64,000 bases of DNA from Verrucomicrobiaceae bacterium. GTDB lineage: Bacteria; Verrucomicrobiota; Verrucomicrobiia; Verrucomicrobiales; Verrucomicrobiaceae. The notes under the pieces were generated by a model. The model had not been told where the DNA came from. It made no database searches and saw only the letters and a program-made list of their open reading frames with translations. This document shows positions 52,003 through 60,070 of this stretch, piece after piece. Positions within the stretch are counted from its first letter, which is position 1. Each line of letters begins with the position of its first letter. Position numbers and translations under genes: made by a program. The stretch is taken from contig JAIXSY010000025.1 of the NCBI GenBank assembly GCA_027484445.1, positions 186,001 through 250,000 of the forward strand, read 5' to 3'.

Positions 52003-53076
52003 ATGCTCTGGAAGCTCCTCTCCACCTTCTCCGCCGCTTGCTTGATTGCGTCCTGCTACTTCGCATGGGTCAATCAGCAAGACCTCACTGCCGAGCGTGC
52101 CCGCGAGAGCTTTGCCAAGGCTAACGTCAAGGCCGCACAGGATCGCGCGAAAGAAGCTGTGGACGCACTCGCCAGCCGTCAGACTACACTAGAATCCGTG
52201 CAGAAAGAATTGAGCACCGCCAAAGATGAGACCGTGAAGTATTCCAGCTTGGTGGCAGAAAAAGAAACTTCCTTGGGCTTGATCAAAGGCAACCTGGATC
52301 AGCTTCAGCAAAACGTCACTGCCATGGAAAAGCAGATCGAAGAAGCGGGCGACGTGGAAAAATTGGTCGCTCAGATCGAAAATCTGAAGCGCAAGCAACA
52401 AGAAGCTGAAAGCGCCCTAGCCAACCAGACCCAGCGAATGGCTGACATCAAATCGACTTACGATGACCTCGTCGCTACGACAGCTAAGTTGCGTGATTCG
52501 GAAGCTCGTGGCCGCCGTGGCATTGTAGATCCAGACTTCACAGCTCGCGTGGCTCAATTTTTCCCTGAGTGGGATGTTGCCATCTTGAACAAAGGCAACA
52601 CGGGCGGTGTTTTCGCGAATGCCGACCTCGAAGTGAAGCGCGGCAAGCAGGTCATCGCCAAACTCAAGGTCAAAAATGTAGAGCAGTATGGTTCCGTAGC
52701 AGAAGTCATCCCCGGTTCCCTGGCCAACGGTCAGATCATCCAGAATGGCGATGTGGTGGTTGCCGTGCCCGTGCAGGCTGCCCCAGATGCACCGACTCCC
52801 TCTACAGAATCCACGACGCCGACTGCACCCACAGCACCCGTTTCCGCTCCAATGAGCTCGGATCCGTTTGGTGCTCCTGCTGCTGCACCTGCCACGTCTG
52901 ATCCTTTTGGGGCTGCTCCGGCTCCAGCAGCGCCTGCGGCCTCTTCAGATCCTTTCGGTGCCGCTCCTGCACCTGCTGCGAGTTCAGATCCTTTTGGTGC
53001 TGCTCCAGCCGCATCTGGAACCGCAGACAAACCCAATATGAATGACCCCTTTGGTGCCGCTCCCGCAAAGCCTTAA
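52003..53076 (+). CDS. Membrane-anchored coiled-coil protein with DPFGA-repeat tail
   Basis: A 357-residue protein of unknown function. The start at MLWKLLSTFSAACLIASCYF gives an N-terminal anchor or signal; the longer upstream frame is not leader-like. Residues ~25-165 form a coiled coil (RARESFAKANVKAAQDRAKE...KRKQQEAESALANQT). Residues ~168-255 form a small beta domain (GIVDPDFTARVAQFFPEWDV, VFANADLEVKRGKQVIAKL). The last ~100 residues are Pro/Ala/Ser-rich with five (S/N)DPFGA motifs. The coiled-coil-plus-beta layout repeats in the next gene, whose beta domain aligns in phase (ARVVAVNSAWGFVVVDAGQN; TKFLVTRGNQTVGKL), so the pair appear paralogous. A small lipoprotein follows them. Role inferred only: envelope scaffold. 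Confidence 0.75.
   Translation: MLWKLLSTFSAACLIASCYFAWVNQQDLTAERARESFAKANVKAAQDRAKEAVDALASRQTTLESVQKELSTAKDETVKYSSLVAEKETSLGLIKGNLDQLQQNVTAMEKQIEEAGDVEKLVAQIENLKRKQQEAESALANQTQRMADIKSTYDDLVATTAKLRDSEARGRRGIVDPDFTARVAQFFPEWDVAILNKGNTGGVFANADLEVKRGKQVIAKLKVKNVEQYGSVAEVIPGSLANGQIIQNGDVVVAVPVQAAPDAPTPSTESTTPTAPTAPVSAPMSSDPFGAPAAAPATSDPFGAAPAPAAPAASSDPFGAAPAPAASSDPFGAAPAASGTADKPNMNDPFGAAPAKP
52861..53058 (+). repeat. Five imperfect (S/N)DPFGA coding repeats
   Basis: The codons for DPFG(A) recur at 52861, 52900, 52948, 52987 and 53044, spaced about 40-57 bases with Pro/Ala-rich sequence between. The DNA copies are similar but not identical (GATCC-TTT-GGTGC with drift), so the repeat is old or selected at protein level. 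Confidence 0.8.
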
Positions 53077-53124
53077 TTCACTGCACCTGACGCTAATCCC
53101 TCTCTTTCCCCTTCTTTTCCTGTC

Positions 53125-53910
53125 ATGACTAAAGTTTTTTTCATTCTGAGTGCCGTGATCATGATCGTGTCCGCATTCTTTGCGTTCCAAAATGGACGTG
53201 AGTTTGCGACCGTGCGCAACAGTGTCACCATGATCAATCTCGAAGTCCAGCGAGCCCTCGCTGAGGCAAACAACAACGTCGCCAAAGTGACCCAAGCCAA
53301 CGGTGAAATCGCCAAAGTTCAGGGTGAACTTGATGTTGAAAGCGAAAAGGTGAAAAGCCAAAAACTGAAGCTGGCCCAGGTCGAGAATGACCTTCGCCGT
53401 GACCAAGACGCTTTCGACGCTGCCAACAAGAAACTGGCGGACCTGAAGATGCGCTTGGATAAATTGCCTCAGGGCATGAAGCCAGAAAACATGGTAGAAG
53501 AAATCAACTCCATGAAAAAAGCTACGGCTGAAACCGAAGCGGCTATCGAAATCAAACGCAAGGAAGCCGATGCTGAGCAGGAGAAAATCGCTGGTGCACG
53601 TCGTGCTTATGAAGAAGTCGTGAAAAAGATCGAAGACCGCAAAAAATCCTTCGATCGCAACAGCCTTGTGGCTCGTGTGGTCGCTGTAAACAGTGCTTGG
53701 GGTTTCGTGGTGGTCGATGCAGGTCAAAACCGTGGCATCACGGAGGCTACCAAATTCCTTGTGACTCGTGGCAATCAAACCGTGGGCAAGCTTAGCATCG
53801 TCTCCGTGCAGAAAGACCGCACCGTGGCCAACATCTTGCCTGAAACCATCGCAGATGGCATGAGCATCGCTCCAGGAGATCGCGTGATCCTCGAAAATCT
53901 GTTCCAATAA
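53125..53910 (+). CDS. Membrane-anchored coiled-coil protein, paralogue of the preceding gene
   Basis: A 261-residue protein. An N-terminal hydrophobic helix (VFFILSAVIMIVSAFFAF) anchors it. A long coiled coil (~25-180) follows, with KVQGELDVESEKVKSQKLKL and AEQEKIAGARRAYEEVVKKI. The C-terminal ~80 residues form a compact beta domain: ARVVAVNSAWGFVVVDAGQN, GITEATKFLVTRGNQTVGKL and VQKDRTVANILPETIADG, ending in APGDRVILENLF. This beta domain is similar in layout to that of the upstream protein (WDVAILNKGNTGGVFANADL; RGKQVIAKLKVKNVEQYGSV), with a shared hydrophobic-glycine pattern, but it lacks the DPFGA tail. It resembles SH3-like modules of membrane-fusion/adaptor proteins only in a general way. 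The gap to the previous gene is 48 bases, consistent with one transcript. Confidence 0.75.
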   Translation: MTKVFFILSAVIMIVSAFFAFQNGREFATVRNSVTMINLEVQRALAEANNNVAKVTQANGEIAKVQGELDVESEKVKSQKLKLAQVENDLRRDQDAFDAANKKLADLKMRLDKLPQGMKPENMVEEINSMKKATAETEAAIEIKRKEADAEQEKIAGARRAYEEVVKKIEDRKKSFDRNSLVARVVAVNSAWGFVVVDAGQNRGITEATKFLVTRGNQTVGKLSIVSVQKDRTVANILPETIADGMSIAPGDRVILENLFQ

Positions 53911-53969
53911 GATCTCGACTGGCGTTCTCAACGAACAACGTTCATCCACGCCATTCTTTACCTCATCAC

Positions 53970-54173
53970 ATGCCCATGAAACTTCAGAAACTTTTTCTTG
54001 CTGCCTGCGGTGTTGTTTTGATTTCTGCCAGCATGACATCCTGCGCCTCGGATGAACCGAAGCGCCGTGAACGTCAACCCCCACCGGTGGCGGATAGCAC
54101 GATGCCTTGGAATCGCCCCACGAAGTGGGAAGGAACAGGCCGCTATGGCCAAATGATGCCCATGAGCCGCTAA
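53970..54173 (+). CDS. Very small lipoprotein
   Basis: A 67-residue predicted lipoprotein: leader MKLQKLFLAACGVVLISASM with lipobox MTSC, then a short polar mature part (DEPKRRERQPPPVADSTMPW) with no recognised fold. The ATG two codons before MKLQ is equally possible. It is the third gene of the coiled-coil cluster, 59 bases after the second, and is followed by a terminator. Confidence 0.7.
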   Translation: MPMKLQKLFLAACGVVLISASMTSCASDEPKRRERQPPPVADSTMPWNRPTKWEGTGRYGQMMPMSR

Positions 54174-54208
54174 GCGGCTCATCAACTCCCTGTAGCTGAA
54201 AGTTCTTT

Positions 54209-54240
54209 AGCGGTCTGTGGATTTTCTGCAGGCCGCTTTT
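54209..54240 (+). terminator. Terminator of the coiled-coil cluster
   Basis: AGCGGTCTG pairs with CAGGCCGCT (nine pairs, one G-U) and is followed by TTTT. A second palindrome, ATGAGCCGCT-AAGCGGCTCAT, overlaps the stop of the small lipoprotein but has no T-tract. Confidence 0.7.
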
Positions 54241-54322
54241 ATGCATCAAATCTGATGCAAATCCGAGCCATTTTGGCCCGATTCTGGCGTAACATTTCGC
54301 GGCACAGCCACCAACCGTTCCC

Positions 54323-56851
54323 ATGCCCACCTTTGCTGTTCAGCAGCCTCGCTTTCCTGTGGAGGCAGAACCTCCCCCAGACTTGATCAAGTTGGCAGGC
54401 TACAAAACAGAGTCTGGTGTTTATGACGAAATGATGGATTCCAACGGTGTCGTGCGCCCGCATTGGAAGACCTTTGCCAGCTACCTGGAGCAGTGCTGCA
54501 AGGAGGACCATGATTCTCGCGCTCAAGATGTTCAAAGGCTGCTGAGAGACCATGGCGTTACCTACAACATTTATGAAGATGCGCAGGGCACAAGTCGGCC
54601 CTGGGCTCTGGACATTCTGCCATTCATCGTTTCACAAGAAGACTTCAGGCATGTGCAGGCTGGCCTCGATCAGCGCGGCAGGCTTCTGAATGCCATTCTG
54701 CTGGACCTGTACGGCCCGCAGCGACTGATCAAGGATGGGTTGCTCCCCCCTCGATTGGTTCATGCCAACCCGGGCTACCTACGCCCCGTGCTGGGCGTGA
54801 ATCCACCCGGCGGGCGTTTCATCTTCACGCTCGGCTGCGATCTTGTTCGGGATGCGGATGGGCGTTGGCAGGTTTTGGCAGACCGCGCACAAGCCCCCAG
54901 TGGCCATGGTTATGCTTTGGAAAATCGCATCATCATGGCTGATGTGCATGCTGAGGAGTTCAATGCGTCCAAAATCCGCAGACTGGCCTCATACTATGAA
55001 ATGAAGCGGGAGATGCTGCGGTCTTTAGCTCCACGGCATCGAAATGGTGAAGCAGGCATTTTGATGCTGACGCCAGGGCCTTACAACGAGACCTACTTTG
55101 AACATGCCTTTCAGGCGCGTTACCTTGGCTTCCCTTTGGTCGAGGGAGCCGACCTGACGGTGAGAGATCGTCACTTGTTGCTGAAAACTTTGGAAGGACT
55201 GCGTCGTGTCGATGTCGCCATCCGCCATGTGGATGATGTTTACTGCGACCCCCTGGAGCTTCAGGCAGACTCTTTGCTGGGAACCGCTGGGCTACTGGAA
55301 GCCTGGAGAAATGGCAGCATCGCGCTGGCCAATGGTCTCGGTACAGGGCTCGTGGAGACCCCTGCCCTGCACCCCTTCATGCCGGGCCTGTGCCGTCATT
55401 TGCTAGGGGAGGAGCTTTTGCTGCCCTGCGTTCCCACTTGGTGGTGCGGGCAGCGCCGTGAACTGGAGATGGTGCTTGCCGATCCTGACCGCTGGGTCAT
55501 CAAGCCTGCCTTCATTCGGGGTTCTCGTGATCCAGTGTTTCTTTCCGATCTGGATCCAGAGCAAAAGACCCGCATGCTGGAGACGATCCAAGCCGCACCG
55601 CATGAGTGGGTAGCCCAGGAGGTCCTGCAACTCTCCACCACCCCGACCTGGACAGGCACCAGCCTGGAGGCGCGTTCCTTGGTCTGGCGTGCCTTCGCCA
55701 TCGCGCAGGGAGAGGGCTTTGCCACCATGCCGGGTGGTCTCTGTCGTGTCAGTCCCGAACCGCAGAGATGGCTCGTCACGATGCGTAGTGGAGGCATCAG
55801 CAAGGACACTTGGGTCGTCGGCGATGGGCGTCCCGACCCTTATTACGAAAATCTGCGCCGTCAGCAGCCAGTCGTCATCCGCCCAGCGCGCCCCCCGAGT
55901 GGCGTGCCCAGCCGCGTGGCGGATCACCTCTTCTGGCTGGGGCGATATGCAGAGCGTCTGGAAGCCGCAGTCCGAGTCCTGCGCGCGGTCATGCAGCGTC
56001 TTTCGGGTGAAAGAAGCCGGACGCACAGCCGCGAAGTGCGGGGCTGCATCGCGCTCATGGTTCACCTTGGCCTCGTGCCAGAGGGCACCCACAATCTGCT
56101 GGAGCATCTGCCCCCCATTTTCCGAGATGCCCGCCGTCAAGGCAGTGTGCCGGAACTGCTCGGCAGGCTTCGTTACAATGCAGCTGCAGCTCGGGATCGC
56201 CTCTCCGATGACATGTGGCGTCTGATCAACCGCTTGGACCGCGATGCGCGCCTGCCAGCAGGCCCGTTTTCCCCCTCAATGGCTCAGGGTGTGCTGGACA
56301 CATTGGTGCTCGATCTCGCAGCGGTTGCTGGGATGCAGCAGGAAAACATGACGCGAGGTCATGGCTGGCGCTTCCTGGAGCTAGGGCGACGCATGGAGCG
56401 TGCGGATGCAGTGCTCGGACTGGTGGGCACGGCGACGCTGCTGTGTGCTGACGACGACAGTCTGCTGACCCCGCTTCTGGAGATTTGTGACAGCACGATG
56501 ACTTACCGCAGGTTGCACTTTGCCAGGCCCACCCTGGTTCCGGTGCTGGATTTGCTGCTGCTGAATGAGATCAACCCACGCTCGGTCATGCATCAGTTTC
56601 AAATCCTGGCCAAGCAGGCTTCACAGCTCCCCATGGCACCAGGCATTGACCTGACCACGACGCCGCGAATGCAGATCGGTGGCCTCCAGTCTGACCTCAC
56701 TGCCATGAATCTGGATGCTTTGTCCAAATCAGGTAACGGTATCCAGGCGAGCGTCTCTGCTTTCACCAAAAAGCTCATGGCCGATCTGGAAAAGCTGTCT
56801 GACACGATCACGGAACACTATTTTTCCCACGCTAGCCGGAAGCCAAGCTAG
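54323..56851 (+). CDS. Circularly permuted ATP-grasp protein fused to alpha-E domain (DUF404/407 + DUF403)
   Basis: An 842-residue cytosolic protein. The first part (about 40-500) is the circularly permuted ATP-grasp pair: YDEMMDSNGVVRPHWKTFAS, RPWALDILPFIVSQEDF and the central GYALENRIIMADVHAEEF, with the WVIKPAFIRGS block near residue 392. The second part (~525-830) is the helical alpha-E domain, beginning GVPSRVADHLFWLGRYAERL. In many bacteria these are two separate genes; here they are one chain. With the transglutaminase gene next door this forms the module predicted from comparative genomics to make or modify a peptide by an amide-forming ligase. The substrate is unknown. Confidence 0.92.
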   Translation: MPTFAVQQPRFPVEAEPPPDLIKLAGYKTESGVYDEMMDSNGVVRPHWKTFASYLEQCCKEDHDSRAQDVQRLLRDHGVTYNIYEDAQGTSRPWALDILPFIVSQEDFRHVQAGLDQRGRLLNAILLDLYGPQRLIKDGLLPPRLVHANPGYLRPVLGVNPPGGRFIFTLGCDLVRDADGRWQVLADRAQAPSGHGYALENRIIMADVHAEEFNASKIRRLASYYEMKREMLRSLAPRHRNGEAGILMLTPGPYNETYFEHAFQARYLGFPLVEGADLTVRDRHLLLKTLEGLRRVDVAIRHVDDVYCDPLELQADSLLGTAGLLEAWRNGSIALANGLGTGLVETPALHPFMPGLCRHLLGEELLLPCVPTWWCGQRRELEMVLADPDRWVIKPAFIRGSRDPVFLSDLDPEQKTRMLETIQAAPHEWVAQEVLQLSTTPTWTGTSLEARSLVWRAFAIAQGEGFATMPGGLCRVSPEPQRWLVTMRSGGISKDTWVVGDGRPDPYYENLRRQQPVVIRPARPPSGVPSRVADHLFWLGRYAERLEAAVRVLRAVMQRLSGERSRTHSREVRGCIALMVHLGLVPEGTHNLLEHLPPIFRDARRQGSVPELLGRLRYNAAAARDRLSDDMWRLINRLDRDARLPAGPFSPSMAQGVLDTLVLDLAAVAGMQQENMTRGHGWRFLELGRRMERADAVLGLVGTATLLCADDDSLLTPLLEICDSTMTYRRLHFARPTLVPVLDLLLLNEINPRSVMHQFQILAKQASQLPMAPGIDLTTTPRMQIGGLQSDLTAMNLDALSKSGNGIQASVSAFTKKLMADLEKLSDTITEHYFSHASRKPS

Positions 56852-56884
56852 GCCTGCGGAACCCAAGCCCCTGCCCCACCTGCC

Positions 56885-57766
56885 GTGCGCTATCAGATCA
56901 CCCACCGCACCACTTACAGCTACGAGAGTCCTGTCACTGTCGGGCATTACATCGCGCGACTCGAACCGCGCGCGCTTCCTTTTCAGGAATGTCCTTGGCA
57001 TGAGATCACCATCCGCCCGACCCCCATGCAGCGCTCTGAGCGCGCAGATTCCTTTGGCAATACCTGCGTTTATTTCGAGGTCGAAGGCTCTCATCAGAAG
57101 CTCGAGGTCATCGCCCGCAGCTTGGTTGAGGTGGCTACGGCTCCCGTTCTCGACCCAGGGCAGACGCCAGCGTGGGAGTCGGTTCGCGATTCGTGCCGGG
57201 CAGATGTCTCCACCGCTGCGACGATGGCCGGAGAGCTGGTGTTTGCCTCTCCCTTGATTCCTGTGGGCAGCATCTTTGCCGACTACGCTCGCCCTTCTTT
57301 TCCTGCTCGACGTCCCGTGCTGGATGGCGTCTGCGACCTCAACCGTCGGATTCATGAGGACTTCATCTTTGACCCTGCAGCCACAGACTTTGCCACGCCA
57401 GTGGAGCAGGTGCTAAAGAAGCGCCGCGGTGTCTGTCAGGACTTCGCCCAGGTCATGATCGCCTGCCTGCGCAGCCTAGGCCTACCTGCACGCTACGTCA
57501 GCGGTTATCTGGAGACCTTGCCTCCCCCTGGACAGGTGAAACTCATTGGGGCTGATGCCTCTCACGCCTGGGTTTCTGTCTATTGCGGCGAGGCAGCAGG
57601 ATGGATGGATGCCGACCCAACCAACAATGTGCTACCCAGTGACCGACATGTCACCGTAGCCTGGGGCCGGGATTTCAGCGATGTCAGCCCATTGCGTGGC
57701 GTGACCATCGGAGCTGGAGAGCAGCGTCTCCAGGTAGCTGTCGATGTGCTACCCGACGGAGAATAG
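56885..57766 (+). CDS. Transglutaminase-like cysteine peptidase
   Basis: A 293-residue protein (GTG start) with the bacterial transglutaminase N-terminal beta-sandwich (MRYQITHRTTYSYESPVTVG) and the papain-like core. The catalytic triad is visible: Cys184 in RRGVCQDFAQVMIACLRSLG, His227 in DASHAWVSVY and Asp244 in DADPTNN. No signal peptide is evident. It starts 33 bases after the ATP-grasp/alpha-E gene, in the order expected for this conserved module. It probably hydrolyses or transfers amide bonds formed by the partner ligase. Confidence 0.93.
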   Translation: MRYQITHRTTYSYESPVTVGHYIARLEPRALPFQECPWHEITIRPTPMQRSERADSFGNTCVYFEVEGSHQKLEVIARSLVEVATAPVLDPGQTPAWESVRDSCRADVSTAATMAGELVFASPLIPVGSIFADYARPSFPARRPVLDGVCDLNRRIHEDFIFDPAATDFATPVEQVLKKRRGVCQDFAQVMIACLRSLGLPARYVSGYLETLPPPGQVKLIGADASHAWVSVYCGEAAGWMDADPTNNVLPSDRHVTVAWGRDFSDVSPLRGVTIGAGEQRLQVAVDVLPDGE

Positions 57767-57905
57767 CACGCCAGATGGGCACAAAGTCAGCGCGCTGGGT
57801 GATGCCTGAGACTTTTTCCTTTCTCAGCACAAGATACCGGATGGGTAGAAAAAAGGCGTGGCTGAACACCAGCCACGCCGAGATGAACAGGAGGATGACG
57901 GAAGC

Positions 57906-58316
57906 TTATTCCACGCCCTTCCAAGCACCGAAGCTGGCTCCGGACTCAATCCACTTTTTGACCAAAGCCTGATTTTCAGCGCTCACGCGGTCGCCTTTGC
58001 CTTCAGGTGGCATGGCCATCTCGTCAGACTCCGGCAGCGTCATGGTCTTCAACAGCCAAGAGGCATCTGGCTTGCCGGCCACCACATTTTCGCTCGGGTA
58101 GTCTTTGCCGCCTTTCATGATGGCTTCTGCACTGTCCAGACGCAGACCACCTTTGGGTTTTTTGATTTTGCCGTTGTCTTCTTTCTCCTTCTCATGGCAC
58201 TTGAAGCAGCTCTCTTTGAGGATGGGCAGGATTTGCTTTTCAAAGTCGATCGCGTCCTGAGCGGAGGCGACGGAAAAAGTCAGGGTGGCGGCGGCGAGGA
58301 TGGTAATGGCTTTCAT
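57906..58316 (-). CDS. Single PSCyt1-domain cytochrome c
   Basis: A 136-residue exported protein: a signal peptide (MKAITILAAATLTFSVASAQ), then a PSCyt1 domain with haem motif CFKCH (residues ~37-41) and the family segment GGLRLDSAEAIMKGG. It corresponds to the first domain of the large PSD1 proteins, without the DUF1549/1553 parts. It may shuttle electrons or bind a ligand for partner proteins. It sits alone between the transglutaminase and histidine-kinase genes. Confidence 0.88.
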   Translation of the reverse strand: MKAITILAAATLTFSVASAQDAIDFEKQILPILKESCFKCHEKEKEDNGKIKKPKGGLRLDSAEAIMKGGKDYPSENVVAGKPDASWLLKTMTLPESDEMAMPPEGKGDRVSAENQALVKKWIESGASFGAWKGVE

Positions 58317-58367
58317 CGGTAGGGATGGTTGCTGAGACGGAAATGGTGTTCTCTGTGCCTGGATTGG

Positions 58368-59939
58368 TCAAGCCCGAGGAAGCTGCATCTCAAAGATCAG
58401 ACCTCGGGGCTCATTCGCGCTCACACGGACCTGACCACCGCACGTTTCAATGCAGGTTTTGACAATCGCAAGCCCGAGGCCACTGCCGCCCGTCTGACGG
58501 TCACGGCTGGTGTCCACACGATAAAAGGGCTCAAAGAGGCGGGGCAGGCTTTCTTCGGGCACCCCAGGCCCTTGATCCGCGATGAGCAGCCGCACCTGAT
58601 CGCCCTGCCGACTGGCAGAGATCTCGATCGTGCTGTCGGGAGCGTGCAGGCAGGCATTGCGGAGGATATTGCTGACAGCCCGGCGGAGCAGGTCAGGGAT
58701 GCAGCGGACGATGAGGTCGGCTGGCACGTGTAGCCGGAGCTTCAGCGGCGGGATAGCCTCCACGGACGCGGCTTCATCGACCAAACTCAGCAGGGGCACC
58801 TCTTCCACCGGCTTCGTCGCCGAGGCCAAGGTGGAGCGGGAAAAGGCCAGCAGCTCGTGCACGAGGGAGGACATCTGGCGCAACTCTTCACGCGCATCTG
58901 CCAGCCGCAGCGCATCGCTGTCCGTCAGGCGTTCCTCCAGAATGCCAAGGCTCATCTCCATGCGCGCCATCGGACTGCAGAGCTCGTGGGCGATGTCTCC
59001 CAAGAAACGCTTTTGACCGCGCACGATGCCATCCAGCTGGGCAGCCATTTGATTCACTGCATGAGAAAGACGGCCCAGCTCGTCTCCACGATTTTCGGGC
59101 ACGCGCACATCGAACTGTCCACGCGCGATTTGCTCCGTGGCATGCATGTTGGCGCGCACACTGCGGGTGATACCGCTGACAAAAGGCAGCCATAGCAGTG
59201 CAGACACGGCCATAGCTCCGAATAAGCCAAGAAGCCAAGGGCGCACATCGAAGAACAGCCCGCCTGCCGTGATGCGATCCGTGATGATCATGAAGATCAG
59301 CGGTCCCTCACGGCGATGCCAGCTGGGCACCAGCGGCAGGCGGATGCCTGTGTAGTAAATGGGCGGCGTGCCCAGCGGCAGCATGAAGGTGCCTAGCTTC
59401 ACAGGCATGGCATTCGACAGGTCATCAAAGCGCGGCCCCTCTCTGGGCTCGGCATTGGGAGGTGGGGCACGGTCAGATGGCGGGAAAAAATCTTCACCCA
59501 AAAGCAGTACATCCAGCTCATCCCGAGGCTGCGGTGGCGGTCGGCCAAGTCGATCCTCCGGCGGAGCTGCACCGGGCGGACGGCGCGACAGCTCGGGATG
59601 CATGTCTGCAAGCAGATGCTGTAGCTTTTCTGGCAACTCCACGCGCTGCCCGGCGATCTGGCGGGGAGGCACCGTGACCAAAAGCGCACGCACTCCATTC
59701 TTTTGGCTGAACTCACGCAACATGCTATCCCACTCGGTCCTCGGCAGACTGGCGAGCCGCGCATGGACTTCGCGCCCAATTGTTTGCAAACGATCGCCAA
59801 TGACACCGCCAAGCGCACCCTGCATGCCCTCCCGGAACTGCCATTGAAGGACGAGCCAAAAGGCCGCTCCGAGCACCAGCACGTTCACCAGCAACCAGAG
59901 CAGGATGCGGGTGTAAAGATTGAGGGTGCGAGCGCGCAT
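58368..59939 (-). CDS. Sensor histidine kinase without an adjacent response regulator
   Basis: A 523-residue membrane kinase. An N-terminal helix (RILLWLLVNVLVLGAAFWLV) precedes a periplasmic region of about 220 residues rich in Pro and Asp/Glu (RRPPGAAPPEDRLGRPPPQP). A second helix (PWLLGLFGAMAVSALLWLPF), then a HAMP domain, HisKA with the phospho-acceptor His318 in GDIAHELCSPMARM, and an HATPase domain: N box SNILRNACLH, ADQGPGVPE, FEPFYRVD and the G2 GGSGLGLAIV. The layout resembles CpxA-type sensors. No response-regulator gene is next to it in the window, so it is an orphan here. Confidence 0.92.
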   Translation of the reverse strand: MRARTLNLYTRILLWLLVNVLVLGAAFWLVLQWQFREGMQGALGGVIGDRLQTIGREVHARLASLPRTEWDSMLREFSQKNGVRALLVTVPPRQIAGQRVELPEKLQHLLADMHPELSRRPPGAAPPEDRLGRPPPQPRDELDVLLLGEDFFPPSDRAPPPNAEPREGPRFDDLSNAMPVKLGTFMLPLGTPPIYYTGIRLPLVPSWHRREGPLIFMIITDRITAGGLFFDVRPWLLGLFGAMAVSALLWLPFVSGITRSVRANMHATEQIARGQFDVRVPENRGDELGRLSHAVNQMAAQLDGIVRGQKRFLGDIAHELCSPMARMEMSLGILEERLTDSDALRLADAREELRQMSSLVHELLAFSRSTLASATKPVEEVPLLSLVDEAASVEAIPPLKLRLHVPADLIVRCIPDLLRRAVSNILRNACLHAPDSTIEISASRQGDQVRLLIADQGPGVPEESLPRLFEPFYRVDTSRDRQTGGSGLGLAIVKTCIETCGGQVRVSANEPRGLIFEMQLPRA

Positions 59940-60070
59940 GGGGTCCGCACTTTAGCTGCCGCTGAGCCGAGCTGGCAACCGCGCTTTGAACGCACGAGCC
60001 GTGGTCAGAAAGTGCAGGAAAGCTTACAAAAGAGCTGCCGACATGCGCTGGGTTTGTGTATTCTTCACGC

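Noticed and set aside
54164..54182. ATGAGCCGCT/AAGCGGCTCAT hairpin at the end of the small lipoprotein
   Set aside because: No following T-run; the true terminator is the next hairpin at 54209-54240.
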